A stretch of DNA of 64,000 nucleotides from CBDCUW01 sp963734865 (GTDB taxonomy: Bacteria; Planctomycetota; Planctomycetia; Pirellulales; Pirellulaceae), in NCBI GenBank assembly GCA_963734865.1, contig CAVTIV010000019.1, forward strand, positions 1,054,001-1,118,000, given 5' to 3'. This document shows positions 10,397-20,326 of this stretch, one piece after another. The notes under the pieces were generated by a model. The model made no database searches. It worked only from the letters and a program-made list of their open reading frames with translations, and was not told where the DNA came from. The position numbers and the translations under genes are program-made. Each line of letters starts with the position of its first letter. Position 1 is the first letter of the stretch.

Positions 10397-10699
10397 ATGA
10401 ACCGCGTCGACCCCGTCCGACAGCTCGCGATGACCGACCCGGCAGCCGTCGAAGACCGATCCAATCTTCCATCGGAAACCGAACCACATCCGCTCAGCCG
10501 CCAGCTAACTGCGATCATTTGGATCTTTTTGGCCTGGATGGCGGGAACGGTCGTGTTCGAGATTGCCGCCATTGGCGACGAACCGAAGTACGTCCGGAGC
10601 GAAGCTGAACTCGATTCACGTCTCGGCCTCTATCAAGCCGCTCCGATCACTCCGCGGCACAAGCAAGCTGTGCAAAAGGAACGATCCATCGTAGATTAA
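10397..10699 (+). CDS. small single-pass membrane protein, unknown
   Basis: The 100-residue ORF is preceded by a purine-rich stretch (GAAAGAGAG). One transmembrane helix lies at about residues 38-57 (LTAIIWIFLAWMAGTVVF), flanked by a Pro/Glu-rich N-terminus and a charged C-terminus. No domain is recognised. Its position before the metal exporter does not by itself imply a functional link, since repeats and about 140 bases lie between. Confidence 0.5.
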   Translation: MNRVDPVRQLAMTDPAAVEDRSNLPSETEPHPLSRQLTAIIWIFLAWMAGTVVFEIAAIGDEPKYVRSEAELDSRLGLYQAAPITPRHKQAVQKERSIVD

Positions 10700-10741
10700 C
10701 AGCGAACGGATTCGCCTGGACACAACGGATTGCCATCCATT

Positions 10742-10804
10742 CCCCAGCAATTCGATGGCGGCCCCCAGCAATTCGATGGCGGCCCCCAGCAATTCGATGG
10801 CGGC
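10742..10804. repeat. 21-bp tandem repeat, 3 copies, upstream of CDF exporter
   Basis: Three exact head-to-tail copies of a 21-base unit (CCCCAGCAATTCGATGGCGG plus C) end 38 bases before the ATG of the cation exporter at 10842. The repeat lies in a spacer. It could be a slippage product or repeated operators spaced two helical turns apart. Confidence 0.95.
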
Positions 10805-10841
10805 GCAGTAGGGCCGCTGCGAGACTCATTAGCCTTCGTCC

Positions 10842-11750
10842 ATGCACCAATGCGACCACCACCATCATTCGGCCGATAACTTTGGACGCGCGTTCGCGGT
10901 TGGCATTTTCTTAAATATCGGCTTCGTCGCTGTCGAAGCGGGGTACGGATGGTGGGTCAATTCGCTGGCATTGCTAGCGGATGCGGGTCACAATCTCAGC
11001 GACGTTCTCGGGCTGTTGATGGCCTGGACCGGATACGCTCTGGCCAAGGTTGCCCCCAGTCCACAGCGAACGTACGGCTGGCGTGGATCGACCATTCTCG
11101 CCGCCCTCTTCAATTCGCTGCTGTTGCTCGTTGCTGTGGGGGGAATCGCCTGGGAAGCGATTCGACGGCTTTCCAACCCCAGTGAAGTGGCCGCGCCGGT
11201 CGTGATCGTCGTGGCACTTGTCGGTGTGCTGATCAATACCGTCACCGCCCTGCTATTCATGCGCGGGCGTGATGATGACATGAACATTCGCGGTGCCTAC
11301 TTGCACATGGCTGCCGACGCGTTGCTGTCACTTGGCGTAGCCGTTGCCGGCGTCGTGATCATGTGGACCCATTGGCTGTGGATCGATCCATTGACCAGCC
11401 TGGTCATTGCCGCAGTGATTCTGTTTGCGACTTGGGGACTCCTGCGAGAGTCGATCGGGCTGGCGATGCAAGCGGTACCGTCCAAGATTGATATCAAACA
11501 GGTGGAACGGTTCCTCGCCAGCCTGCCGGGAGTGACCGAGGTCCACGATTTGCACGTGTGGGCGATGAGCACGACGGAGATCGCGTTGACCGCCCATCTG
11601 GTCCGACCTGACAGAAACAATGAGGACGCGTTGCTGCGGAAAGCGAGCGAAGAGCTTCATCACCAATTCAACATCAGCCACAGCACGATTCAGATCGAAA
11701 CATCGATCGAGGATGCAAATTGCAGGCAGGCCGCGGAAGGAACGATTTAG
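10842..11750 (+). CDS. czcD: cation diffusion facilitator metal exporter (CzcD/ZitB type)
   Basis: The 302-residue CDF protein has a His-rich N-terminus (MHQCDHHHH), six predicted membrane helices and the two metal-site motifs in helices 2 and 5 (LADAGHNLSDV and LHMAADALLSLGV). The C-terminal cytoplasmic ferredoxin-like domain includes VHDLHVWAM. It should export Zn2+, Cd2+ or Co2+ by proton exchange. Its start lies 38 bases after a tandem-repeat tract that may contain its control region. The symbol is by family only. Confidence 0.92.
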   Translation: MHQCDHHHHSADNFGRAFAVGIFLNIGFVAVEAGYGWWVNSLALLADAGHNLSDVLGLLMAWTGYALAKVAPSPQRTYGWRGSTILAALFNSLLLLVAVGGIAWEAIRRLSNPSEVAAPVVIVVALVGVLINTVTALLFMRGRDDDMNIRGAYLHMAADALLSLGVAVAGVVIMWTHWLWIDPLTSLVIAAVILFATWGLLRESIGLAMQAVPSKIDIKQVERFLASLPGVTEVHDLHVWAMSTTEIALTAHLVRPDRNNEDALLRKASEELHHQFNISHSTIQIETSIEDANCRQAAEGTI

Positions 11751-11869
11751 GGTTCGACATTCGGCGTTGATGGAGATGGCAGTTGATGGAGGGGCCGGAC
11801 CGATCAATCACCTGGAATTCTTTTGAGTTGACAAATCCCTGGGTCCAACGACTCAACCCTCACCCCCCC

Positions 11870-13405
11870 TCACGTCGCTCGGTCGAGCAGGTTCTTGGTC
11901 ATCTGTGCGACCCGTTCATCGGGTCCGTGGGGGCGGGACCAGTGCGACCAGGGCAATTGGTGCCCCGGCGGACTGGACAACCCTTGTGACCACCAAATCG
12001 TCGATGCGTTGAATACGAAGTTCCCTTTGGGACCGGGGTAAATCGTCGACGTCCAACGTTGCGGGTTGACGCCTCCCTGCAGCGCCGTGCCCTCGGCGAC
12101 GATTTCCAGACCGGGTAGATCGATCGCCGGATCGCCATGATATTCCCAGCCGATCAAACCCGCGATTCGATCACCTCGCTGCATGCCAGTATCGTGATAC
12201 AGCCAATGATTCGGATTTGTGCAAATCCAATCGCCAGCTCCGTTGACCGGATCCACGTTTCTGGCGCCGATCAGGTAGCCCTCGTCGGGACCACGATGGG
12301 GGAACGGCCCGTGCTCGCGTTCTCGCAACGCTGCCCATTTGTACTTGCCCCCGTAGGGTCCACCGCGAAACAGAATTCGATTCGCAACGCCAGCGGTGCT
12401 TTCCCGAAGCGGGCTGACCCAACAAACCGCATTGCCCGAAAAGAACATCAGGTTCACTCCGGCGTCTCGCATCGCCACCGCGCTTTCGTATTGGCGAATG
12501 TCCCAATACTCATCGTGCCCAACGCTCAAAAACGCTTTGCATTTCAATCCCCGATCGGGCGTTAGCATGTCACGGTTGCTGCAATAGGTGACGTCGTATC
12601 CATGGCGTTCCAGCCAATAGGCCATCGGGAACTCGAAGCACAGCCACTCACCGGATCCGATCGTCTGCGGGTTCTGGAAGATTTGAGGATACATTCCGTA
12701 GGGTCGATCAAAGCTGACATCCGACCATGGCCCCTGATTGCCCTGGGGGTTGGTGTACAGCGAATCATGGTCCGGCCACTGGTTGTACGCTTGCCAGGTA
12801 TTGTCCGAACATTGCACCAAAATGTCGGCGACGCGATTGTCGGTCACGATAAAGACGACATAGCTCTGCCAGTACCCGTAGCCGGTCGCATCGGACAGTG
12901 TGGTCAGACGCCCGATGTACACACCGCTGGGCCAATCATGGGGAATGGTCACGGTGGCTGCGGATTGCCACTGACACTCTCGCAGTCGCTTCTCACTCGA
13001 TTCCGGTGTCGGTTGGGTTATTCCTTTGAGCGGCCCGATCTTGCTCATCAGTCTCGCTCCGCGTCCCCCGTAATAACCGGTGCGAAAAATCTCGATATTG
13101 AAATCAGCGGTCGGGTTCGTCGAAACATAAATGTCAATCGATTCTCCTGCCCCGACACTCTGCCGTGAACAATACCCTTCAATCAACGGGCAACGAATCC
13201 CGTCGCGACGATCCGTTTTGACGCGTGTCAATTGCCAATCGGTGGAACCGACCTTCGCGTTCTCAGTGGAAATGATATTCTTCCCACGGTCGCGCGCTAC
13301 ATCGGTTTGCTGTGCGGCGATCGACCCACCCCACAATATGCCAGCCGACGCGACAACCGATCCCTTGATCAAGTCGCGGCGGTTATTCTTCGCTGGCCGG
13401 TTCAT
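11870..13405 (-). CDS. N,N-dimethylformamidase beta-subunit-like protein
   Basis: The 511-residue protein begins with a twin-arginine-type leader (NNRRDLIKGSVVASAGILW), so it is likely exported folded. The body resembles the large C-terminal domain of N,N-dimethylformamidase beta subunits (FRTGYYGGRGARLMSKIGP, VGHDEYWDIRQYESAV). Its ATG overlaps the end of the upstream sulfatase/cytochrome fusion by four bases, indicating translational coupling. No small alpha subunit is present, so amidase activity on a formamide is doubtful. A role on an amide or sugar substrate alongside the sulfatase is only inferred. Confidence 0.75.
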   Translation of the reverse strand: MNRPAKNNRRDLIKGSVVASAGILWGGSIAAQQTDVARDRGKNIISTENAKVGSTDWQLTRVKTDRRDGIRCPLIEGYCSRQSVGAGESIDIYVSTNPTADFNIEIFRTGYYGGRGARLMSKIGPLKGITQPTPESSEKRLRECQWQSAATVTIPHDWPSGVYIGRLTTLSDATGYGYWQSYVVFIVTDNRVADILVQCSDNTWQAYNQWPDHDSLYTNPQGNQGPWSDVSFDRPYGMYPQIFQNPQTIGSGEWLCFEFPMAYWLERHGYDVTYCSNRDMLTPDRGLKCKAFLSVGHDEYWDIRQYESAVAMRDAGVNLMFFSGNAVCWVSPLRESTAGVANRILFRGGPYGGKYKWAALREREHGPFPHRGPDEGYLIGARNVDPVNGAGDWICTNPNHWLYHDTGMQRGDRIAGLIGWEYHGDPAIDLPGLEIVAEGTALQGGVNPQRWTSTIYPGPKGNFVFNASTIWWSQGLSSPPGHQLPWSHWSRPHGPDERVAQMTKNLLDRAT

Positions 13406-16400
13406 GGTTGCTCCTGTGGCAAGCTTTGCAGGTAGGCGACAACGTCTGCCAGATCCGATTCACTGAGTGCTTCATCGAGCCCCGCGGGCATGACCGACAC
13501 AACACTCGTTGCAATCTGATCGATGTTGTCGCGGATGATCGTGACTTTTTCGCCCGATGCCTGCTGGATCACATAACCATTGGCGTTTTCACTGACAAGC
13601 AGTCCGGTCAGCAAGCGGCCGTCGAGCGTCAAGACTTTGTAGGAATCGTAGTCACGAACAATGCTGGCCGAAGGAAAGACAATCGACTCTAGCAAATCAT
13701 CGGTCGATCGGTTCGCACCGATGGTCGTCAAATCAGGTCCCACTCGCTGGCCTTGGTCACCGATCCGGTGACAGGTACTACATTTCGCTTTTTCGCTGAT
13801 GAATACCTTTTGACCGCGAGTCGCATCACCCAGTCGCGCCTTTCTCTCGCAGGCTTTCCAATCTCAGTTTCTTTTTCTGTTGATGCGACTTGAGTCGATC
13901 CAATAGTTCGTTCGCCGTCGCTAGGGTTTGCTGCGGAAATCGTTTGACAACATCCGACAATTCGCTTTCAGCCAGTGTTAAAAATGCATCGGCAGAACCA
14001 ACTGCAGCCAGGAATCCCTGAATGACCTGCTCGTTGCGTGTCCCAGCAAAACACTGCAACAACAATTTCAATTGGGAAGGCGTGGCATGATTCAACAAGT
14101 CCGCGACCGGCACGAGTTGTTCGTCGGCCAACTTGGATGTTGAGAGGATCTGAGCAGCTTGACCCGCGGCGATCGGCGAATCGGAACCGCGACACAAATC
14201 GACAAGCAGGGAGAAAGTTGGCTCATCCAACTTTCCAGATTGACCGGAGATTGCCGCCAATGCCTGCAGTCTTAAGTGCATCGAGCGATGCGGATCATTT
14301 GCCAGTTGCTTCAACTGTTGCGAAAACGCATCGCCTTGAACTCTGGCAACCGCGGCGATTGCGGAGCTGACCGTCGCTTCATCAGAATCGGCCAGCTGTT
14401 GTCCCAGTGGCCCAATCCAACTCGCCGGCAGCGGCACCGAGTTTGCCTTGGCAATCGCGCCCAAGATGGTTGGCCGGAGCGCTGTCGATTCGTGATTCTG
14501 CAATTGTTCGCCGATCCACTGGGCAATTCGTGGATCCTGCACGAACTTCGTCAACAGCGTTTCCAGCGTCGCGGCATTCATGGCGTGGGCTGATTGATTG
14601 CTTTGGTCACGAATCAACGCATCGACGTCGGCAGCCCATTCCGGATGGCGTTGAACGATATTCAGCGACGCACGTCGGTAGCTCGGATCATCGGAACCGA
14701 GTCCGGGGAAAACGTCATCCGCCGCGATTTGACTGCCGTCGATCTGGTCAATCGCAATCATCACAGCGCACGCCTGACGGGGGTTTGGTTGTTGTTCATT
14801 CGACGAGGCGATCCGAATCGCCTTGACATCGGCGATTTCGATCAATGCGTAGATGATCGCATGTTCTTCGGAACGATCGGTTTCTCGGCGCAGTGCGGCC
14901 AGAAGTGATGGAACGGCTTTCGCGTCACCGATTCTTCCCAACGTGGTCGCAGTCGTACGTCTGACCGCCGCGTCGTCATCGGCCAACAGCCGCATCAGCG
15001 GTGACAGATCGACCGATGCGACGCTCTCGGCCAGACCGCGACAGGCCGTTTGCCGGATTGTCGCGGATCGGTCGGTCAGCGCGGCCTGCAAAGCGGCGGC
15101 AGCGTCGGAGGCCAATTCTTGGTTTTGAACCATTTGAGTCAGCACCCAGACGCAATGGAGTCGGACACGAATGTCGCCTCGCACGACCAACGTCTCCAGC
15201 GTCGGCAGCGCCATGGCGCCTCGACCGGCGCACTGTGCGATCGCTTGCTGCCGAACGGCAAATCGCGTGTCGTTGAACAGTTTCGCCAGTGAAGTCACGG
15301 ATTGGGCTGGCCAATCGATGCGAGATCCTCGGGGATCGACCAATGGCGTCATCCCGTCACGACGAACTCGATAAATACCACCGAGAATATCTGGTTTCGA
15401 GAATTGCGATGTCGGACAACCCCGATAGAACCAGCCCCCGGTGTCGATCACCAGCAAACTTCCATCGGCATCCTCCAGTACATCGGTGGGATGAAACTCT
15501 CGACGGGGTGACGATAAAAACTCGTGCTGGGTCACGGCAAAACTTGAACCTTGCGGCTCCGTTTCCAGTCGCACGACTTTCCCGCTGTTGAAAAACGTGA
15601 CGAACAGGTTGTCAGCCCAGCGATGATCCATCGCCCCACTGCGATATCGGGTCATTCCCGAGACCGCCACGTGACCAAATCGATGAACCGGCCCCAACAG
15701 CTCGCCGGTGGTTTTGATTTCGTCCAGCACTCGTTGTCGATGTGGGTAGGCACCGCCATGCAACCAGTGCACCAGTGCATCGACTCGCGGCCGCGTGTAC
15801 AGAATGTTGACGGTCCCCAGCATATCGCCAGCGTCGGTGAAGTCGATCTCCACGGGATTGTCCATCCCGCCGCCACAGTGGATCCGCGGATCAGAGCCAT
15901 CGGGTCGGCATGAAAAAATGTACGAACCCTCGCGTTTGCTGGTGATGTTGCCATCATCGTCCTTGAATTCATGACCGTGATATCCATCGGTCCAATAGAT
16001 TCGTCCGTCGGGTCCAGAGAAGCAACCATGAATGCTGGCTGCATTTCCGTTGTAGCCAAACTGGGTGACGATTGCGTCGCGTTGATCCGCCACACCGTCG
16101 TCGTCGGTATCGCGCAGTCGCCAAATATTCGGTGGTGAAGCGACATACAGTGCGCCGTCGTACCAGGCACCTCCCATCGGGAAGGTCATTTTATCTGCGA
16201 ACACCGTGGCAGAATCGAACCTGCCGTCGTTGTCGGTGTCGCGAAGCATGCGAATCGAATTGGGAAGATTCTGCTCCAGTTCGTCGTTACTCATATTGAG
16301 GCCCGCGTTGTTGCAGACATACAGCCGACCTCGGTCATCAAAGCAGGCCATCGTCGGATGCGTGACCAACGGCGGCCCGGCCGCCAACTCGACCGTGAAA

Positions 16401-17998
16401 CCGTCGGGCACCTTCAAGACGGCAGGTTCGAATCCCTCGGGCGTGGCCGGAGGTTCGACCGGCGCAAGTTGAGCAATCTCTTCATCAATCCCCAAATGCA
16501 CGTGGACTTGCGATCTGCCTCCCTTCCACATGTCGTACTTTGGCAAGGCGTACTCGGCATAGAAATCGGTAAGTTGTTGGTGCAGATCATCACGAATCGA
16601 TTGCTGCTGTGCATCATTGACCAGATTGACGAACTCATCCGGATCGTTTTCCAAATCGTACAATTCGTGCGGACCGTTCGGATGACGATGAACATACTTG
16701 TGTGTCGCGGTGCGAATACAACGCAGGTTCTCGAACTCATAGAACACCGCCTGCGGCGCGGTCTCGGCGGTTGCTTTCGCTTCGTTGCCGGTCAGGACAT
16801 GCGAATAGTCGACACCGGGCGATCGCGGCGACTGGGGCATTTTGTCCCGCAAGTCTAAATAGCCGAGTAACGTCGGCATGAAGTCATAGTTGCTGATCAT
16901 CCGATCCGATTTCACAGCGGGGGTGATCCCGCCTGGATGACGCCAGATCGTCGGAATCCGCATCATGCCATCGCGCGCGGTGAGCGGACGTGTGTGGTCG
17001 CCCATCCCAAAGAAACCGCCCTGTCCACCGACCCAACCCTGATCGGCAACGAAGATAACGATGGTGTTGTTGTCGATCCCATGCTCCTTGAGTGCCGACA
17101 TCACCTCGCCCACTCCATCATCAACCCCACTGATTTCAGTCGCGACCCGGCGAATGGAGGTCGGATTATTGATGAAATCTCGGTTGTTCAACTGCCACGG
17201 ATGAGGAGGCTGGCGAGGAAACGACGGGATCTCTTTGTCGGCGTAGTAGTCCGCATGTCGATTCCGTCCCTGGCGGAGTAGTAAACGGCCGAGCGCATAG
17301 GGACCGTTGTAGGCCAGAAACAAGAAGAACGGTCGGTCTTTTGCCGATTGCACGTCAATGAATTTCAGGGCGTGCTCGGTCCACAGATCCGTCAGGTACT
17401 TCGGTTCATTGTGAATCGCCCCGTTCTCAATCACCGGAGCGTCATAAAACGTGCTGGTTCCACCGTGCGGCATGGTGATCCAGTAGTCGTCCAACCCCTC
17501 CTGTGGCCGAAGGTTGTCGCCAAGATGCCATTTGCCCACCAAACCGCATGCATAACCGGATTCACGAAGCACTTCGGGCAGCGAAGTGATTTCATCCAGC
17601 GTGCAACGCGCGGCGGGGCCGACTTGCAAATTGCCGCCCGCAAGGAAACAGTGGACACCATGCTGGGACGGGATCAAACCGGTCAGGAACGTCGCTCGCG
17701 TTGGCGAACAGACTGGATTGGAAGCGAACGCACGCGTGAATAACGTCCCCTCCGCGGCCAACCGGTCAATGTTCGGCGTGCGAATGTCGCGGTTGCCGTA
17801 ACAACCCAGCGTCCACGCGCCATGATTGTCGGTCATGATCAACACGACATTCGGCCGTTGATGTGTCGTTTGACAAAACGCTTTGTCTTGAACCGACGCG
17901 ACAAGGATGATCGCCAGCAATGCTGTGCAACGGAGCAATGCTGTGCAACGAAGCAGTGCTGTGCAACGGAGGGACGTGTGATTCACGTGACATCTCAC
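13402..17998 (-). CDS. sulfatase / PVC-type dehydrogenase / HEAT / cytochrome c fusion, frameshifted
   Basis: The repaired protein has about 1,531 residues. Residues 1-40 are a leader built on three 18-base repeats (RCTALL x3). Residues 45-500 are an arylsulfatase (PNVVLIMTDNHGAW, modification site NPVCSPTRATFLTG). Residues about 525-850 are a PVC-type membrane-bound dehydrogenase propeller (MGGAWYDGALYVASPP, NPVEIDFTDAGDMLGT). HEAT-like helical repeats follow, then a c-type cytochrome (CSTCHRIGDQG, VGPDLTTIG, VVAYLQSL). The first frame stops at 13826, but removing one G near 13836-13843 continues it as ARLGDATRGQKVF into the heme domain. It is predicted periplasmic, coupling desulfation to oxidation of a sugar or similar substrate with electrons passed to heme. 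Confidence 0.82.
17916..17969. repeat. 18-bp tandem repeat, 3 copies, inside a signal peptide
   Basis: The near-identical unit AGCAATGCTGTGCAACGG, with one or two substitutions, is repeated three times. On the minus strand it encodes RCTALL three times in the leader of the sulfatase fusion. The unit length keeps the reading frame, so copy number changes leader length without a frameshift. Confidence 0.95.
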
Positions 17999-18079
17999 TC
18001 TTGCGGTTGATGTGCTCGGACTGAAGCTCCGATATTACCCTCCGCAGGAATGCCGTGCATGAATCGAAACGCCGATTTA

Positions 18080-18577
18080 TCAGCTTTCCGTATCAATCAA
18101 CGCCTGTAAGGTTCCCAACACCAAACCACTCGCCTCGATCTGCCGGCTCAAGCGGTCAACACTTTGCAGCTGGAATCGATGGGCATTGGTAAGGGATCCT
18201 CGAAGCCCCCGGGTTGCGGTGGCAATGAATACGACGCCGTCAAAACCGGCGGGTGCGTGGGGACCAAAGTGCCCAGTGATCGACGCGGCGAAGTGCGCTT
18301 TGGGCGTGCTGGCGAGAACGCCGGTTGCCATCTGCTCGGCAACCTGACTGCTGACGGCCGTATGACGTTCGATGTCCGCCTCCGCGACTCCCAGCCATTG
18401 CTTTTTGGTATCAACGCGGTAGGTCACCGCTGAACCACAAAACCAGTCCGATACGCCGGGAATCTTGGCCAACTCGGCTGACACCATCCCCCCGGTACAA
18501 CTCTCTGCCAGCACGATTCGACGGCGACGATTGGCCAGCAATTGAACCAATGCTTTGGCGATATCCGAGATTTCCAT
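18080..18577 (-). CDS. CinA C-terminal-type nicotinamide-nucleotide amidase
   Basis: The 165-residue stand-alone CinA C-terminal domain shows VLAESCTGGMVSAEL with the conserved Ser-Cys-Thr-Gly-Gly. It also shows the fold residues GSAVTYRVDTKKQWLGV, AVSSQVAEQMATGV and SITGHFGP. The family deamidates NMN to NaMN in pyridine nucleotide recycling. The usual N-terminal CinA domain is absent, as in PncC-type proteins. It is the last gene of the minus-strand run that includes napD- and napF-like genes. Confidence 0.88.
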   Translation of the reverse strand: MEISDIAKALVQLLANRRRRIVLAESCTGGMVSAELAKIPGVSDWFCGSAVTYRVDTKKQWLGVAEADIERHTAVSSQVAEQMATGVLASTPKAHFAASITGHFGPHAPAGFDGVVFIATATRGLRGSLTNAHRFQLQSVDRLSRQIEASGLVLGTLQALIDTES

Positions 18578-18627
18578 GGCAATCTCATTTCGATTCGGTG
18601 ACGGAGCGAATCGTCACTGGGGTAGCT

Positions 18628-18942
18628 TCATTCGCTCGATGGAGTCGACGTTCGGATGATGCGAATCGCATCCGGCAAGATCATCAAAGTGTCGCACCAA
18701 CCTTGTTCATCGAAGTCGTATCGGATTTGGATCGCTTGAACGTGACCAGCGTCAAACAACTCTCTTGCTTGCTCGAGTGTGACGGCCATCTCGCTCGGAC
18801 CATCGCCAGAAGAGTTTCGCACCTGCACGTGACGGACCTCCGCGCCGTGCTGAAGATCGTGAAAAAACCGGCAAACCTGCTGGCGATCCCAGGTCGCTTC
18901 CAGGATCTCCGGTTGCTCGGAGGCTTCGTTCGAGTCATTCAT
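18628..18942 (-). CDS. small hypothetical protein in the napD/napF-like run
   Basis: The 104-residue product uses the ATG at 18942; the open frame extends further upstream but that part has no protein-like character. It is acidic, with an alternating alpha/beta pattern (VQAIQIRYDFDEQGWCDTLM). No known domain is recognised. It starts 44 bases after the ferredoxin gene and is followed by the CinA-like gene, so co-transcription is plausible. Confidence 0.55.
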   Translation of the reverse strand: MNDSNEASEQPEILEATWDRQQVCRFFHDLQHGAEVRHVQVRNSSGDGPSEMAVTLEQARELFDAGHVQAIQIRYDFDEQGWCDTLMILPDAIRIIRTSTPSSE

Positions 18943-18986
18943 GGGACGAGGATCGGTCGCGTGCGGTGAAGAATTGAACAGGACGG

Positions 18987-19775
18987 TTAAGATGGAGCGA
19001 CAGATGGACGTAGGAACGTTGGCATTAGCAGCACGGCATTCTCTGGTGCTGGACAAACATACCGACACACGCCACATCCGGTGCATTTCGTTTCGTTCAC
19101 CGTTGGCTTGCCCTGTGTCACATCGATCGCACCTTCGACTGGGCATCGTTCACTGCAAACGGTGCAGGTCGTTCCGTGGTGCGCCACGCAAAGGTGTTCG
19201 GTAACCTTCGCCGTCCCCATCATCTTGGGAACCAGCCACGTCAGGACTTTCGGTTCACAGGCGGCGATGCACGGAAAGTCTTTGCACATCATGCAAGGCT
19301 GATGATCGGCGTCGATCATCGGCGTGCCGCCTGCCTCGCGCAAACGATCCGGGGCGTGAACGATTGCATCGTGGGGGCATGCTTGAATGCAGAGATCGCA
19401 TCGCGTACAGCCCGACAAGAAACTCGGCTCGTCAATCGCCCCTGGTGGCCGCAGTACAGGGATCGTGCGACGACGAGCGTTGCTCGGCGGCAAGGGGGCG
19501 GCTTGCTGTGCGACAGATTCATGCGGATCGCTGGCCGCCACTTGGCGGAGGGACGTTGGGTAGCGCATCATCAATGGTCGCCAGCGGGGACGTTTCGCCG
19601 AGTCCGTGGCCGATGGGGCGTCGTCGACTGATGGATCGTCGTCGGCCGATGGATCGTCGTCGGCCGATGGATCGTCGCTGGATCCGATGCGTCGAAAGGC
19701 ACGCCAAAAGCGCCCCTGGACGAAATCTCGACGTGTCATGCCGGATCTTCGAGTCCGCTTGCGTCGCCCGTTCAT
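18987..19775 (-). CDS. NapF/NapG-like ferredoxin with four [4Fe-4S] motifs
   Basis: The 262-residue protein begins TRRDFVQGRFWRAFRR, like NapF-type leaders. A disordered Asp/Pro/Ser linker follows, built on an 18-base repeat (SADDDP). The C-terminal half carries iron-sulfur motifs: CTRCDLCIQACP, CMMCKDFPCIAACEP, CTVCSERCPVEGA and CTGCGVCRYVCP. The family passes electrons to, or matures, periplasmic nitrate reductase. It lies downstream of a NapD-like gene on the same strand and divergent from a tetraheme/FeS/NrfD operon. No NapA is in the window. Whether the RR motif works as a Tat signal or only as a NapF-type N-terminus is unclear. Confidence 0.78.
   Translation of the reverse strand: MNGRRKRTRRSGMTRRDFVQGRFWRAFRRIGSSDDPSADDDPSADDDPSVDDAPSATDSAKRPRWRPLMMRYPTSLRQVAASDPHESVAQQAAPLPPSNARRRTIPVLRPPGAIDEPSFLSGCTRCDLCIQACPHDAIVHAPDRLREAGGTPMIDADHQPCMMCKDFPCIAACEPKVLTWLVPKMMGTAKVTEHLCVAHHGTTCTVCSERCPVEGAIDVTQGKPTVNETKCTGCGVCRYVCPAPENAVLLMPTFLRPSVAPS
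19612..19677. repeat. 18-bp tandem repeat in ferredoxin linker
   Basis: Two exact copies of GATGGATCGTCGTCGGCC are flanked by one degenerate and one partial copy. On the minus strand they encode a repeated SADDDP hexapeptide in the linker between the leader and the iron-sulfur domain. The unit preserves the frame. Confidence 0.93.
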
Positions 19776-19836
19776 CGCGGGCCCTCACGAAATGCACCTG
19801 TTCGAGTTGCTCGACGATCAGCATCCATCTTCACGG

Positions 19837-20133
19837 TCATCGGCCACGCGGGTTTGCGGAATTGCCGGAGGTCGCCGCCGAAGCAGCGCTGTGGCCGGTT
19901 GCCAGCGGATCGTCTGGATCCGCGACGTCGACAAAGATGACGCCCGGAAGCGAAGAGAGCCAACACCAAAGGAGCTTGTCATCGCCCAAAGAGGCCGTAT
20001 CCAGGACGATCGCCATCCGGTGCGATTGGACGACGCCGATTTCGATGCGTTTCTCGTTCCGAATTGCAGCGATCGTTTGTTCACGCAACTGCGGGTCACT
20101 CTTGAGGGAAACGACCAGTCCGCTGACGGGCAT
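19837..20133 (-). CDS. napD: NapD-like chaperone of periplasmic nitrate reductase
   Basis: The 98-residue product from the ATG at 20133 has a Shine-Dalgarno AGGAG seven bases upstream. It begins MPVSGLVVSLK and contains RIEIGVVQSHRMAIVLDT and WLSSLPGVIFVDV. These are hallmarks of the small ferredoxin-like NapD family, which binds the Tat leader of NapA during cofactor loading. The C-terminal 20 residues are an Ala/Ser-rich tail. Its presumed partner NapA is not here, so it may serve a distant enzyme or a different Tat substrate. Confidence 0.75.
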   Translation of the reverse strand: MPVSGLVVSLKSDPQLREQTIAAIRNEKRIEIGVVQSHRMAIVLDTASLGDDKLLWCWLSSLPGVIFVDVADPDDPLATGHSAASAATSGNSANPRGR

Positions 20134-20188
20134 AACGACTCCTAAAAGGTGCAAGCGAGCGATTAAACTACCGGCCTGGGCGAATGAA

Positions 20189-20216
20189 TCAAGAACAAAA
20201 GACCGATTTGTCTTGA
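20189..20216. promoter_or_regulatory. imperfect inverted repeat between divergent redox genes
   Basis: The left arm TCAAGAACAAA (20189-20199) faces the right arm TTTGTCTTGA (20207-20216). They pair over ten positions with one extra A in the left arm and a 7-base spacer. The site lies in the 193-base divergent region between the napD-like and tetraheme cytochrome genes. It is a plausible operator for the Rrf2 regulator encoded at the end of the plus-strand operon; no binding evidence exists. Confidence 0.45.
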
Positions 20217-20326
20217 ATTATCGTGACGAACGGTTATTCTCTGTCGCGACGCCGCCGAGGGGAACGACCTGGCAGCGGGCGATCCTCTTCCAAACAAACC
20301 AATCTGATGGGACAAACAGGATTCCA

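Noticed and set aside
19364..20326. Long upstream extension of the tetraheme cytochrome frame
   Set aside because: It is antisense to NapD/NapF-like genes and not protein-like; the signal-anchor starts at 20327 or 20351.
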